From a bacterium (GTDB taxonomy: Bacteria; Armatimonadota; Fimbriimonadia; Fimbriimonadales; Fimbriimonadaceae): 64,000 bases of DNA. The translations under genes were made by a program, and so were the position numbers. Every line of letters begins with the position of its first letter. The first letter of the stretch is position 1. This document shows positions 33,086 through 42,588 of this stretch, piece after piece. Under the pieces are notes generated by a model that was not told the DNA's origin, ran no database searches, and was given only the letters and a program-made list of their open reading frames with translations. Location: positions 62,001 to 126,000 of the forward strand of contig PNMZ01000005.1 in the NCBI GenBank assembly GCA_013823945.1, read 5' to 3'.

Positions 33086-34892
33086 AGCAGAGGCACTGAA
33101 ATCTTCGGAAAGTCATCGTGAGAACTCTTGGAAAGCCCTTTTATTTGTATTGCGATTTTTGAAGCCTCAACTTCGAAGATTATTCCTTGTTTGTTTGATA
33201 GATATTTCGATTTCTTTTATCAATTTGGCGATTCCCTGGTTTGGGAAGTTTATCATTGACCAGGCGTTTCCGCAAAGGGATTGGGATTTGACTTTGCAGA
33301 TTGCGGGGGGGATTGCCCTATTGGTCGCAACGGTTTATGGACTTTCGGCTTTGCGAACGTATCTCTACAACACGGCAGAGTTGTTGATTGGACTTGGGAT
33401 TCGGCGGGCCATGTATGGTCATTTGCAGAAGCTCTCCATTGATACAATTGAGTCGGTTCCGGTGGGGCAGCAGCAGTTTAGGATTACGACGGATGCGGAT
33501 CGGATTGCCCATATGTTGGTACGGATTTTGCCGACAGCAGTCATGCTTGTTGAATTCGCATTGATATTGTCGATTGCTTCTTATATTGAGCCAGTTTTGA
33601 CGATGATTGTCATGGGCTTTTTGATCCCTTGGACAGTTTTGTTCATTTGGGTAACTCATTACGGGCGCATTTATGACCGTCGACGTTTGCGGTTTACGGA
33701 GTTGCGTGATTCTGCAATTTTGCAAGCAGCATCAAGCTTTTCTACGATTAAGTCTTACATGCGGGTGAGGTCAGAGGTTCGGCGGAACGGCGTGGCGAAC
33801 ATTATGGTTCAGCGAGTTGCAATTCAAGGCTATTTGATTTTAGTGGGATTTGAATTGGTGACGCAGAGGTTGATCCCATATTTGAAGTCTATTACGATTT
33901 ATTTGTTCTTGATTCGGCGAGTAGTTTTTGGGGAGATGACTCTGGGGATGACGGTTCCACTGATCGCCTATTTGTCGCGTGTGACGTTTCCGCTTGAGCG
34001 GATTGTAAATTTTGGGTGTTGGATTTGGCAGACGATGGTTTCTGCGGAGCGGTTGATGCATATCATGTTGACCGATCCAGCGGTTAAGGATCGTCCCGAC
34101 GCAGTGAAACTGGGGGATGATTTTGTCGGGAATGTTTCGTTCGAAGGAGTGAGCTTTGGACGTGAGAGCGTGGGCAATGTTCTAACGGAGGTGGGTTTTG
34201 ATTTAAGCCCAGGAAAGACTACGGCGATCGTTGGCCCGAGCGGGGCAGGTAAGTCCACAGCATTGGGATTGATGCTTCGGTTCCAAGATCCGTGTGAGGG
34301 CAGGATTACGGTTGATGGGGTTGATCTTAGGGATGTTGACCGAACGAGTTATCTGAGAAAGGTGGGAACGGTGATGCAAGATACGTTCATCTTTTCTGGT
34401 TCGGTGGCAGAGAATTTGCGGATTTCCAAGCCGGATGCTTCGGATGAAGAACTTTGGGCGGTGCTTGATCAAGTGGAACTAAGGGAATGGGTGGAAGCCC
34501 AAAAAGATGGCCTGGCGCATGATTTGGAAGGGGGGACGGGGTTGTCGGCGGGGCAGAAACAGCGCATTGGAATCGCCCGGGCGATCTTGCCTTCGCCCAA
34601 GATTTTGCTCCTCGATGAACCCACATCGGCTCTAGATGTCGAGACAGAAGCGCAGTTGGTAGAAACACTGCGGCAAGTTGGCAAGGGGCGAACTGTGTTT
34701 GTGGTGACGCATCGTTTGGAGACGATTGTTGACGCTGACGAGATTTTGGTCTTGGATCGGGGTGTAGTGGTGGAGCGAGGCACGCATGGAGAGTTGCAAG
34801 ATTTGGGCGGATTGTATGCTGACCTTTACCGATTGCACCGGACTTTTGAAACAGTTGATGGGAAACAGACTATGAATGAGGTGACACAGTGA
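33078..34892 (+). CDS. ABC exporter half-transporter (permease-ATPase fusion)
   Basis: This 604-residue partner of the previous protein has six membrane helices and an ATPase domain with GPSGAGKST and LLLDEPTSALD. The signature is LSAGQKQRIGIARAI rather than LSGGQ, a mild variation that could make the two nucleotide sites unequal. ATG 33078 with GAGG before it is preferred over GTG 33069. It overlaps the preceding gene by eight bases and the next by four, so the three are translationally coupled. Confidence 0.94.
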   Translation: MTEAEALKSSESHRENSWKALLFVLRFLKPQLRRLFLVCLIDISISFINLAIPWFGKFIIDQAFPQRDWDLTLQIAGGIALLVATVYGLSALRTYLYNTAELLIGLGIRRAMYGHLQKLSIDTIESVPVGQQQFRITTDADRIAHMLVRILPTAVMLVEFALILSIASYIEPVLTMIVMGFLIPWTVLFIWVTHYGRIYDRRRLRFTELRDSAILQAASSFSTIKSYMRVRSEVRRNGVANIMVQRVAIQGYLILVGFELVTQRLIPYLKSITIYLFLIRRVVFGEMTLGMTVPLIAYLSRVTFPLERIVNFGCWIWQTMVSAERLMHIMLTDPAVKDRPDAVKLGDDFVGNVSFEGVSFGRESVGNVLTEVGFDLSPGKTTAIVGPSGAGKSTALGLMLRFQDPCEGRITVDGVDLRDVDRTSYLRKVGTVMQDTFIFSGSVAENLRISKPDASDEELWAVLDQVELREWVEAQKDGLAHDLEGGTGLSAGQKQRIGIARAILPSPKILLLDEPTSALDVETEAQLVETLRQVGKGRTVFVVTHRLETIVDADEILVLDRGVVVERGTHGELQDLGGLYADLYRLHRTFETVDGKQTMNEVTQ

Positions 34893-36106
34893 TACCGAAG
34901 TATCCAGCTGAATGGCGGACTCAATCGCTTTGGAAAAAGCGGTTTTACGCCCGGTACATGAAGTGGCTGGAACGGCTCGGATATACGGTCGTTACACTCG
35001 TCCTCGGTGCGTTTGTTTTCGCCTTTAATTATCGGGTTGATGATGTGATCAGCGCGGATAAGGTGGCAATCAAGGCGGCGTCGACAGTCATGACTCTTGA
35101 GGAACCAGTTTTAGTTGTCAGAAGTATGGTTCGGAGTTTTGATGAAGTGACGGTGGGTGAACCTGTATTGGAGATTATTCGAGGTGCGGAGGCAATTGAT
35201 CGCTATGTCGCGGGGCAAGCGTTGGGGCGCTTGGGGGCTAAAACTGAATTTGCAATGCCCAAGCCTGAAATCATCACGGCCGGTTCGGCGGGTGTCTTTG
35301 TGATTGACGAAAGTTTCATTGGTCAGGTGGTTGATCAAGGTGAGACGATCTGTGAGATCCGGAATTATGATGAACTGGAGTTGACGGCGGCGTTGGCGGG
35401 TCAGGGAGTCGCGGCGGCCAAAGCAGGCGGTGTTGCAAAACTTAAAAATCCTGCAGTCTCATCGCCGAATTCAATCTTGGTTCGGGGAAAAACGGCAGGA
35501 GGAGCTCTGGTTTCGGGTCGGCTTTTTTCTCCAGAACAGGCTGAACTGATCGGTTCATCAGTGAAAGGAATGGCGCTGGGGGTTCGCGATGATTTACCGC
35601 TAGAAGTTGAGAGTTTGGTGCAGTTGCAAATTGATGCGGATTTGAGTTTGGGAAGTGGAGGTGGCGAGAACTCGATCCAAGCTGACCCCCCAGCTTCTAG
35701 TCAGTTTCAAGCGGATGTTGTGGTCGGAAAACACTTGGCGGTGATTCAATTTGCCCGGTTGTCACAAGCAAAGCAGGAAGAAGTGAACAGGGCAATCCAG
35801 TCGGCTCTCAATCAGCGGTCGGTCGTTGATTGGTCGGGTTCAGCCCAGAAAGTGGATTCGTTGAGCGGATTGAATACTGTTTTCCAAGTGAATGCGGTTC
35901 CTAGCAAAGGTTCATCGGGGAGCGAGAAGGTGGAAGGAACAGCAATTTCTCGAACTTTTGAGGCAAAACTGAAGATTAAGAGCCCATCAGAAGCGTTGAA
36001 GCGAGTTGTTCGAGACGCGGATGTTTTGGGGCAGACAGTGACGGTTAGGGTGGAGCTGAAGACAGGTGATCGGCCGATTGCCATGCTTTTGTTGAAACGA
36101 TCATGA
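34889..36106 (+). CDS. Membrane-anchored HlyD-like adaptor protein
   Basis: This 405-residue protein has a cytoplasmic basic N-terminus, one membrane helix at about 33-50 (YTVVTLVLGAFVFAF) and a large periplasmic part. The segments EEPVLVVRSMVRSFDEVTVGEPVLEI and AGSAGVFVIDESFIGQVVDQGETICEI resemble the paired half-lipoyl motifs of membrane-fusion proteins. The rest is beta-rich. The GTG start overlaps the ABC stop by four bases (GTGA), supporting a role as adaptor of that exporter. No outer-membrane factor is nearby. The family call is from pattern, not alignment. Confidence 0.7.
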   Translation: MIPKYPAEWRTQSLWKKRFYARYMKWLERLGYTVVTLVLGAFVFAFNYRVDDVISADKVAIKAASTVMTLEEPVLVVRSMVRSFDEVTVGEPVLEIIRGAEAIDRYVAGQALGRLGAKTEFAMPKPEIITAGSAGVFVIDESFIGQVVDQGETICEIRNYDELELTAALAGQGVAAAKAGGVAKLKNPAVSSPNSILVRGKTAGGALVSGRLFSPEQAELIGSSVKGMALGVRDDLPLEVESLVQLQIDADLSLGSGGGENSIQADPPASSQFQADVVVGKHLAVIQFARLSQAKQEEVNRAIQSALNQRSVVDWSGSAQKVDSLSGLNTVFQVNAVPSKGSSGSEKVEGTAISRTFEAKLKIKSPSEALKRVVRDADVLGQTVTVRVELKTGDRPIAMLLLKRS

Positions 36107-38223
36107 TTTTTAATACAGGAAAGGAAGAAATTGGGCAGTTGAGCGATGAACGAATTGATCACCCGAGTCATCCGCTTTATGCAGAGCGGGTCTATGCCGG
36201 AATTTTGGGAAAGTTGATCGGAGTTTATTTGGGCCGCCCGGTCGAAAATTGGTCGCACGAGAAGATTGTCGAGGAGTTTGGCGAGATTCGATATTACGTC
36301 CATGAGCAGCGTGGTCGGCGGCTTATTATTACGGATGACGATATCTCTGGGACTTTGATTTTTTTGCGAGCACTTCAGGATTACGGCTACTCAGCCGATC
36401 TTTCGGCGGCAGATATTGGTCAGACTTGGCTGAATTATTTGATTGAAGAGAAGACGATTTTGTGGTGGGGTGGCCTTGGGAATTCGACCGAGCACACGGC
36501 TTATTTGCGCTTGAAGAGCGGGGTGAAGGCACCGGAATCAGGTTCGGCGGCCTTGAATTCTAAGATTGTGTCGGAGCAGATCGGGGCGCAGATATTTATA
36601 GACGGTTGGGGATTAATTTGTCCGGGGGATCCACGGCTGGCGGCAGATTTTGCCCGAAAAGCGGCGAGTGTGAGTCACGACGGCGAGGCAATTTATGGGG
36701 CACAGGTCGTGGCGGCGATGGTTGCGGAGGCCTTTGTAGAGCAAGACATTGACCGCTTGTTGGACACGGGGACTTCGATGATTCCGCCGGACTGTCAGGT
36801 GCGGAAATTGATTGACGATTTGCGGGAGTGGCATATTCAAGATCGGGATTGGCGCCGATCGCTTTCGTTGTTGCACGACCAGTACGGCTATGACAAGTAC
36901 AAGGGTCAATGCCATTTGATTCCTAATCATGGGTTAATCATTTTGTCACTCTTGCATGGTGCGGGTGACTTTGACGAATCGATGATGATTGTGAATACTA
37001 GCGGCTGGGATACGGACTGCAATTCAGGGAATGTGGGCGCAATTTTAGGGGTTCGGAACGGTTTGAAGGCATTCGACAAGCAGGATTGGCGCGGGCCAGT
37101 TGCGGATCGGCTTTATTTGCCATCGGCTGACCCAGGGCGTTCGATTACGGACGCAGCTCGGGAGACGATTGAGGTTGTGAACGCAGGGTTGCGGATCAAG
37201 GGTTTGCCTGGGATTTCGCCGAAAGGGGGAGCACGATTTCACTTTGAGTTACCGGGTTCGGTACAGGGATTCCGGGTTCAGAATCCGGAAATGGGGTGGT
37301 TGGAGCCAGACCGGCTGGGAATTGGGCTCGAAAGAAGTGGACTGAGGGTCGGCAGAACGGTGGGTTCTCCGGAGGCAGCACGGATTGCTACTCCTACGTT
37401 TATTCCGCCGGATACAAAGGATATGGTTACGGGCTATGTGCTTGTGGCATGCCCGACGCTCTTTAGCGGGCATATAGTTGAAGTGGATTTGGCGGCAATT
37501 TCTGATTCTGCTTCTGGTCGACTCTTTATTGAGTGCTACGACTCGGAAGACGAAACACGGAGGATTTTTGGCCCAGAGTTCAGGCTGGAATCTGGCGAGG
37601 CGAATCGGATGAAGTGGGAGGTGCCAGAAACAGGCGGGTACCCGATTCATCACATTGGCATCGAATTGGAGGAAGGGGAGATGTTTATGGAGCGTATGGA
37701 CTGGTCGAACATTCCGGCGACCGCTTGGCCGCCAGTCGAAGGAACCATGTGGTACCGGGCTTGGGCCAATGCGCTTGATCGATTTGCGCCGGTGCGTGAT
37801 CGGTATGAATACATGGCAATGAATTCTGGAACTGGATTCTTGGCACAGGGGCATCGTGAGTGGCAGGATTACAGTGTGAGTTGCCGGATTACGCCGAGAA
37901 TGGCTGAATCTGGGGGAATCGCGGTTCGTTATCAAGGGACTCGGCGCTACTACGCCTTTGTTTTTGGCTCCCCGGGTGAAGTCAGGTTGGAAAAAGCTCT
38001 TGACGGGGTGACGTCGTTGGCTCGGGTGCCATTCAACTGGAAGCCATTTGAGGATTATGAGGTCTCGGTTGAGGCGGTTGGAAATAAGCTACGGCTGTTT
38101 ATAGATGGCGAGTTGATTTTACAAACTTCGGATGAGGATGATCCATTGGAGTCCGGCGGATTTGCATTTGTGGTGACATCTGGTTGCATGGGAGCGGGGA
38201 CGCCGAGGATAGAGCCCCGATGA
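36103..38223 (+). CDS. ADP-ribosylglycohydrolase-family protein with C-terminal concanavalin-like domain
   Basis: This 706-residue protein has no signal peptide. Residues 25-360 match the ADP-ribosylglycohydrolase (DraG/ARH) fold: GILGKLIGVYLGRP, the metal motif T77-D-D-D80, SHDGEAIYGAQ at 191-201 and SGWDTDCNSGNVGAI near 300-314. Residues 560-706 resemble a 3-keto-disaccharide hydrolase / LamG-like sandwich (GGIAVRYQGTRRYYAFVFG, LRLFIDGELIL). Family members include ADP-ribosyl-protein hydrolases and enzymes in sugar or nucleoside clusters. With GH127 next to it, a glycoside or N-glycoside substrate is plausible. The start overlaps the previous stop as ATGA. Confidence 0.87.
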   Translation: MIFNTGKEEIGQLSDERIDHPSHPLYAERVYAGILGKLIGVYLGRPVENWSHEKIVEEFGEIRYYVHEQRGRRLIITDDDISGTLIFLRALQDYGYSADLSAADIGQTWLNYLIEEKTILWWGGLGNSTEHTAYLRLKSGVKAPESGSAALNSKIVSEQIGAQIFIDGWGLICPGDPRLAADFARKAASVSHDGEAIYGAQVVAAMVAEAFVEQDIDRLLDTGTSMIPPDCQVRKLIDDLREWHIQDRDWRRSLSLLHDQYGYDKYKGQCHLIPNHGLIILSLLHGAGDFDESMMIVNTSGWDTDCNSGNVGAILGVRNGLKAFDKQDWRGPVADRLYLPSADPGRSITDAARETIEVVNAGLRIKGLPGISPKGGARFHFELPGSVQGFRVQNPEMGWLEPDRLGIGLERSGLRVGRTVGSPEAARIATPTFIPPDTKDMVTGYVLVACPTLFSGHIVEVDLAAISDSASGRLFIECYDSEDETRRIFGPEFRLESGEANRMKWEVPETGGYPIHHIGIELEEGEMFMERMDWSNIPATAWPPVEGTMWYRAWANALDRFAPVRDRYEYMAMNSGTGFLAQGHREWQDYSVSCRITPRMAESGGIAVRYQGTRRYYAFVFGSPGEVRLEKALDGVTSLARVPFNWKPFEDYEVSVEAVGNKLRLFIDGELILQTSDEDDPLESGGFAFVVTSGCMGAGTPRIEPR

Positions 38224-39905
38224 CTCGGATTTCGGTGAGCTGGGGAAACAGTGAATTGGGAGATGTATGCCGATTAAGCGAAGCGACTCGCCTCCGCACT
38301 TTTGTGCGGGATGAGGATTCGGAACCTCTGAAACTCTTCCATCCGGATCAGAAGGATCATTGCTTGACGGGGGATTGGTATGGGGAGCATGCGGGTAAGT
38401 GGATGGTGGCGGCGGGATTAACCTATCGGTCGAATCCATCGGAAGATTGGCGCGAACGGATTGCTTTGGTAGTTAATTTTTTGGCAGATCAGCAAGAGGA
38501 TTCGGGATATCTGGGGACATATGCAGTGGATTCCGCGGCAAGGTTTACGCATCGTGATGCAGAGAACGTTCGGACTTGGGATTTGTGGATTCATGCCTGG
38601 TTGCTCTTGGGATTTTTGGAAGTTGAGGAGATTGCTGGGTGCGAACAGGCGAGGGTTTGTGCGCAGAGGATTGGAGAGTTGTTACTTGCGACATTTGGAG
38701 GCGGGCGGAGTCCGGTTCGGCAGGGGAATCATGAGGGCTTGAGCAGTCTGGTTTTGCTAGAGCCGCTGGCTTTGATGTCCGTTCGGTGGGGGGATAAGAG
38801 GTATTCAGAGTTGGCGGAGCGAATTTTTGACCAAGCGGTTGAATCGGGACTCAAATTTTTGGAAGATGTTGATGCATCGAAGGTGGGGACCGGAAAGTCG
38901 TATCAGCTCTTGTGGTGTATGAAGGGGTTGCTTGAACTTGGGATGGCGACGGGGCGGACAGATTTATTGGATATTGTTGAGCGACTTTGGAAAAATATCC
39001 GCGATTTCCATTTGACTCCAATGGGTGGGCCGTGGGGGGGGATTGCGACACACAAAGAGGTGTTCAATCCGGTGGACTTTTTTGATCCCTGTGGTTTGGT
39101 GGAGACTTGTTCTTCCGTTACTTGGATGATATTGTCTCATCGGCTGTTTGAGGTAACGGGCGATCCTCAATATTTGGTGGAGGTGGAGAGAACACTCTAC
39201 AATTCGGTGTTGGGGGCAGTGGATGCAAATGGGTCGGATTGGTGCTATTTTACTTTTCCAAACGGCCGGCGGAACAACACATATCATTGGGCTTGCTGCA
39301 AGTCGAGTGGGGCGATTGGATTGGCTTATGCAGCGCTTTGTTTTGTAGCCGAGTTTGATGGAGTTTGTTTCTTGACTGGGTTTGAAGACTTTAGTTTTGA
39401 GACACCGAGTTGGGGAAGGGTTGAGATGGTGCTTGGCGCGGGCGGAGCAAAGATTTTGGTTGATCAGTCGATGGCGTTGAATCTTTTTGTTTCGCCGATG
39501 ATTGAGCTTGATTCTTTGCCAGAGGGGGCGATTTTGGATGGTCGGTGGTTGAGATTTCCGGAGATTTCGGGTTCGGTAGAGATACATTTTCGGGAGAAGT
39601 TGAACATTGAGCAAAAGGTGCATTCGGTTGATCATCATGGTCAGGAGATTGTTCGGGAAGAATATGTTTGTGCTAGGGTTGGTCGGTACGTCTATGCGGC
39701 AGAGAAGTTTGAGGGGTATCGAACACAAGAGACCTTGCGATTACCCCAGCTCGCACCGGAATCAGTTTTCCGAGTGGTCGATGACGGCATATTGGAACTG
39801 CGGCAGGCAGGTCGAGATGTGATTAAAATGACACCCTATTGGAAATGCGGGGGCAGGCACGACGGGGCATGGCGGACGACTTGGTTGCAGGTGGCATGGC
39901 AGTGA
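38220..39905 (+). CDS. Glycoside hydrolase family 127-like (DUF1680) enzyme
   Basis: This 561-residue protein has an (alpha/alpha)6-like helical N-terminal domain and a beta-rich C-terminus. The zinc and catalytic residues of GH127 beta-L-arabinofuranosidases are present: E295 and C297 in VETC, and C359-C360 in WACC. In Bifidobacterium HypBA1 the equivalent cysteine is the nucleophile. No signal peptide is seen, so it acts in the cytoplasm on an imported oligosaccharide or glycoside. The start ATG 38220 overlaps the preceding stop (ATGA); the frame is open 12 codons upstream. Confidence 0.88.
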   Translation: MTRISVSWGNSELGDVCRLSEATRLRTFVRDEDSEPLKLFHPDQKDHCLTGDWYGEHAGKWMVAAGLTYRSNPSEDWRERIALVVNFLADQQEDSGYLGTYAVDSAARFTHRDAENVRTWDLWIHAWLLLGFLEVEEIAGCEQARVCAQRIGELLLATFGGGRSPVRQGNHEGLSSLVLLEPLALMSVRWGDKRYSELAERIFDQAVESGLKFLEDVDASKVGTGKSYQLLWCMKGLLELGMATGRTDLLDIVERLWKNIRDFHLTPMGGPWGGIATHKEVFNPVDFFDPCGLVETCSSVTWMILSHRLFEVTGDPQYLVEVERTLYNSVLGAVDANGSDWCYFTFPNGRRNNTYHWACCKSSGAIGLAYAALCFVAEFDGVCFLTGFEDFSFETPSWGRVEMVLGAGGAKILVDQSMALNLFVSPMIELDSLPEGAILDGRWLRFPEISGSVEIHFREKLNIEQKVHSVDHHGQEIVREEYVCARVGRYVYAAEKFEGYRTQETLRLPQLAPESVFRVVDDGILELRQAGRDVIKMTPYWKCGGRHDGAWRTTWLQVAWQ

Positions 39906-41041
39906 TGGTTCAGGTTGGCTATTCGGGCCCGGATGTTCGTGCGGATGTCGAGATCACGGCGGAACCTGCGGCTAAGTTTGGATTTGATTTTGAATCGAGT
40001 TGCTCTCCGCTTTACGATGATTTGATTCGAGATCAGGTTTGGGCGGTTTCGAGAGAGTTTGGCGAACCGGCACTTCACTTGACATGTATAGATTCTGGAG
40101 CTTTGCCGATGGTTTGGTCGGCTCGCCTTACGGCCGTTATTTGTTTGAGTTTAGGTTTAGAGTTTCCGGCTGTCGTTTCGGACCGTAAATTTTCGGGGAA
40201 TGGATTGCGACGAAGTCGGCTGTATGTGCCAGCGAATACGCCCAAGTTGATTCCGAATGCCCCGCTGTTCTCTCCGGATGCAGTTATTTTGGATTTAGAG
40301 GAATCGGTACATATTGACCGAAAGGTGGAGGCATTAGCGTTGGTGGCTTCGGTGAGCAAGGCAGTGGATTGGGGGAACATCGAATTGATGGTTCGGATCA
40401 ATTCTGGCTCTTTGGGGTTGAGTGAGTTGATGACTTTGGGGAGTTCGTCGGTGGGGACGTTTGTGATTCCTAAAGTTGGTTCACCGGAAGACTTGGCGTC
40501 CATTCTGAATGTGTTGGATTTTTGCGAATCACAAGCAAGAATTATTCCGTTGATTGAGTCGGCATTGGGGGTTGAGAACGCTTTCGAAATTGCGGGATGC
40601 TCGCCGCGGGTAACGGCGATTTCGCTTGGATTGGAGGATTATGTGGCGGACATTGGGGCGACACGGACGGTGGACCAGAGTGAAAGCTGGTTTGCAAGAT
40701 CCCGAGTATTGAATGCGGCGCGGGCAGCGGGAGTGATGCCGTTGGCTTCGGTTTTTCCTCGATTTCAGGTTGAGGACGATGTGGAAGAGTACGCCCGAGG
40801 GGCGAGAATGGCAGGATACGAAGGGATTGGATGCATTCACCCTAATCAAATTGGGCCAGCGCACAAGGGATTTGTGGCGAGTGGCGCGGAATTAGAACGG
40901 GCGAGACGCATCATCGAGGCTTATGAGCAAGCAGAAGCGGAAGGGAAGGGGGCGGTTGGCGTTGATGGGGCGATGGCGGATTTGCCGACATATGAGAGAG
41001 CGAAGCGGGTTGTGCGGCTTGCGGAAGGAGGAATGCAATGA
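39902..41041 (+). CDS. citDE: Citrate lyase gamma-beta fusion (CitD-CitE)
   Basis: This 379-residue protein joins two citrate lyase subunits. Residues 1-90 match CitD, the acyl carrier: a serine (S8) sits where the phosphoribosyl-dephospho-CoA group is attached, followed by FGFDF...LIRDQVWAV and IDSGALPMVWSARLTA. Residues 100-379 match CitE (HpcH/HpaI family): RSRLYVPANTPKL, ILDLEESV, ESALGVENAFEIA and SLGLEDYVADI. CitE splits the citryl-carrier into acetyl-carrier and oxaloacetate. The start is taken as GTG 39902, overlapping the GH127 stop as GTGA with AGGTGG upstream; ATG 39896 is an alternative. The alpha subunit follows directly. No citC, citX or citG is in the window. Confidence 0.86.
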   Translation: MMVQVGYSGPDVRADVEITAEPAAKFGFDFESSCSPLYDDLIRDQVWAVSREFGEPALHLTCIDSGALPMVWSARLTAVICLSLGLEFPAVVSDRKFSGNGLRRSRLYVPANTPKLIPNAPLFSPDAVILDLEESVHIDRKVEALALVASVSKAVDWGNIELMVRINSGSLGLSELMTLGSSSVGTFVIPKVGSPEDLASILNVLDFCESQARIIPLIESALGVENAFEIAGCSPRVTAISLGLEDYVADIGATRTVDQSESWFARSRVLNAARAAGVMPLASVFPRFQVEDDVEEYARGARMAGYEGIGCIHPNQIGPAHKGFVASGAELERARRIIEAYEQAEAEGKGAVGVDGAMADLPTYERAKRVVRLAEGGMQ

Positions 41042-42588
41042 TCCAAAATGCAGTTGGGCGGTTGATTCCAGATTTAAGTGACCGGGGTCTAGTGGGATTT
41101 CGCGGGGTTGATCAGCCGCCTTTGAAGTCGAACCAGGTTGCACCGGCGATTCGGACTTGCTCAGAGTTTCCGGCGAATGGGGATAAGCGGGTTGAGTCCT
41201 TGAGGGAGGCTTTGAGGATGTCTGGATTGCGTGATGGGATGGTGGTTTCGACGCACCATCATTTGCGCAATGGAGACGCGGTCGCGATCCAGCTCTTTGC
41301 GGCGATTCGGTCGCTTGGCGTGCGCGATATTGTGTGGTTTCCGAGTGCGGTTTTTCCTTGCCATGAGGAACTCATTCCTTTTTTGGAAGACGGAACGATT
41401 CACCACATTGAGGGCAGTTTGAATGGCCCATTGGGTGACTATGCGAGCGGAGGGAGGATGCGAGGGTTGGCGGTTTTGCGATCGCATGGTAATCGGTACC
41501 GTTCGATTCAGGATGGGGATGTTCATGTTGATGTAGCGGTGATTGCGGCTCCGGCGAGCGATCACTTTGGGAACTGTACGGGGGCATTGGGGCCGTCAGC
41601 ATGTGGTGGGTTGGGGTTTGCGATGGCGGACGCCGAGTATGCAGACCGAGTGATTGTTGTGACGGATCATCTTGTTGACTTCCCGTGTGTTCCGTGGCAG
41701 ATAGCGGGCAATCATATTGACCATGTGGTGGAAGTTAATACAATTGGAGATTCGACTCAGATTGTCGCCGGGACTACGGTACTGACGAGCTCTCCAGAGC
41801 GACAACGGATAGCCCGATTGGCAGCGGAGTTTGTCGATGCGGCGGGAATTGTTCGAGACGGATGGTCGTTCCAGGCAGGGGCGGGGGGAATCTCGCTCAG
41901 TTTCGTAGTCTTTGTCCAGGAAATCATGGCTCGGCGAGGTGTTCGAGCGGGATTTGCTCGAGGGGGTAGCACTAAGTATTTGGTGGAGATGCTTGAATCG
42001 GGTCAATTGGGGGCGATTTTGGATGGGCAGACGTTTGATTTAGAGGGGGTGCGGAGTATGCGGGAGAATCGGAGTCATGTGATGACGACCCCTTGGAATA
42101 GTTACTGCGCTCATACGAAGGGAAATTTTGCTTCGATGTTGGACTGTGCGGTTCTGGGAGCGACCGAGGTTGATGTGAATTTTAATGCGAACGTGGTGAC
42201 CCATTCTGATGGTCGGTTGCTTCATGGGATTGGGGGTTGGCAGGACGCTTTGTTGAGTCAGTGCACGATTTTGGCTGTGCCTTCTTTGCGGAATCGAGTT
42301 CCGATTATTCGGGATGAACTGACGACGGTATGTGGTTCGGGTGAGTTGATTGATGTTGTGGTGACGGAACGGGGAATTGCCGTTAACCCTCGGCGAATGG
42401 ATTTGATCGAGGCAGTGGAGGGGTCAGATTTGCCGTTGAAGTCGATTGCAGAGATTCAGGCAGAGTCTGAAAAGTTAGCGGGTGGAAAGCCTGCTCGTGT
42501 TGATTTGGACGATGAATTGATTGGACTAGTGACTTGGATTGACGGAACGGTGATTGACACGGTGCGGCGGGTGAGAACAAGGGCATGA
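41038..42588 (+). CDS. citF: Citrate lyase alpha subunit (citrate:acyl-carrier transferase)
   Basis: This 516-residue protein matches CitF along its length: GLRDGMVVSTHHHLRNGD, GNCTGALGPSACGGLGFAMADA, GAGGISLSFVVFVQE, GGSTKYLVEMLESG and a C-terminal GSGELIDVVVTERGIAVNP. CitF exchanges acetyl on the CitD carrier for citrate, forming citryl-carrier. Its N-terminal 35 residues diverge. The ATG overlaps the citDE stop. Together the two genes would form a complete lyase for citrate or a related 3-hydroxy acid if the prosthetic group is made elsewhere. Confidence 0.93.
   Translation: MIQNAVGRLIPDLSDRGLVGFRGVDQPPLKSNQVAPAIRTCSEFPANGDKRVESLREALRMSGLRDGMVVSTHHHLRNGDAVAIQLFAAIRSLGVRDIVWFPSAVFPCHEELIPFLEDGTIHHIEGSLNGPLGDYASGGRMRGLAVLRSHGNRYRSIQDGDVHVDVAVIAAPASDHFGNCTGALGPSACGGLGFAMADAEYADRVIVVTDHLVDFPCVPWQIAGNHIDHVVEVNTIGDSTQIVAGTTVLTSSPERQRIARLAAEFVDAAGIVRDGWSFQAGAGGISLSFVVFVQEIMARRGVRAGFARGGSTKYLVEMLESGQLGAILDGQTFDLEGVRSMRENRSHVMTTPWNSYCAHTKGNFASMLDCAVLGATEVDVNFNANVVTHSDGRLLHGIGGWQDALLSQCTILAVPSLRNRVPIIRDELTTVCGSGELIDVVVTERGIAVNPRRMDLIEAVEGSDLPLKSIAEIQAESEKLAGGKPARVDLDDELIGLVTWIDGTVIDTVRRVRTRA

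Noticed and set aside
17973-38223. A macrodomain plus ADP-ribosylglycohydrolase as an ADP-ribosylation system
   Set aside because: They are 18 kb apart in different operons, with no ADP-ribosyltransferase in the window; the second sits in a sugar context.
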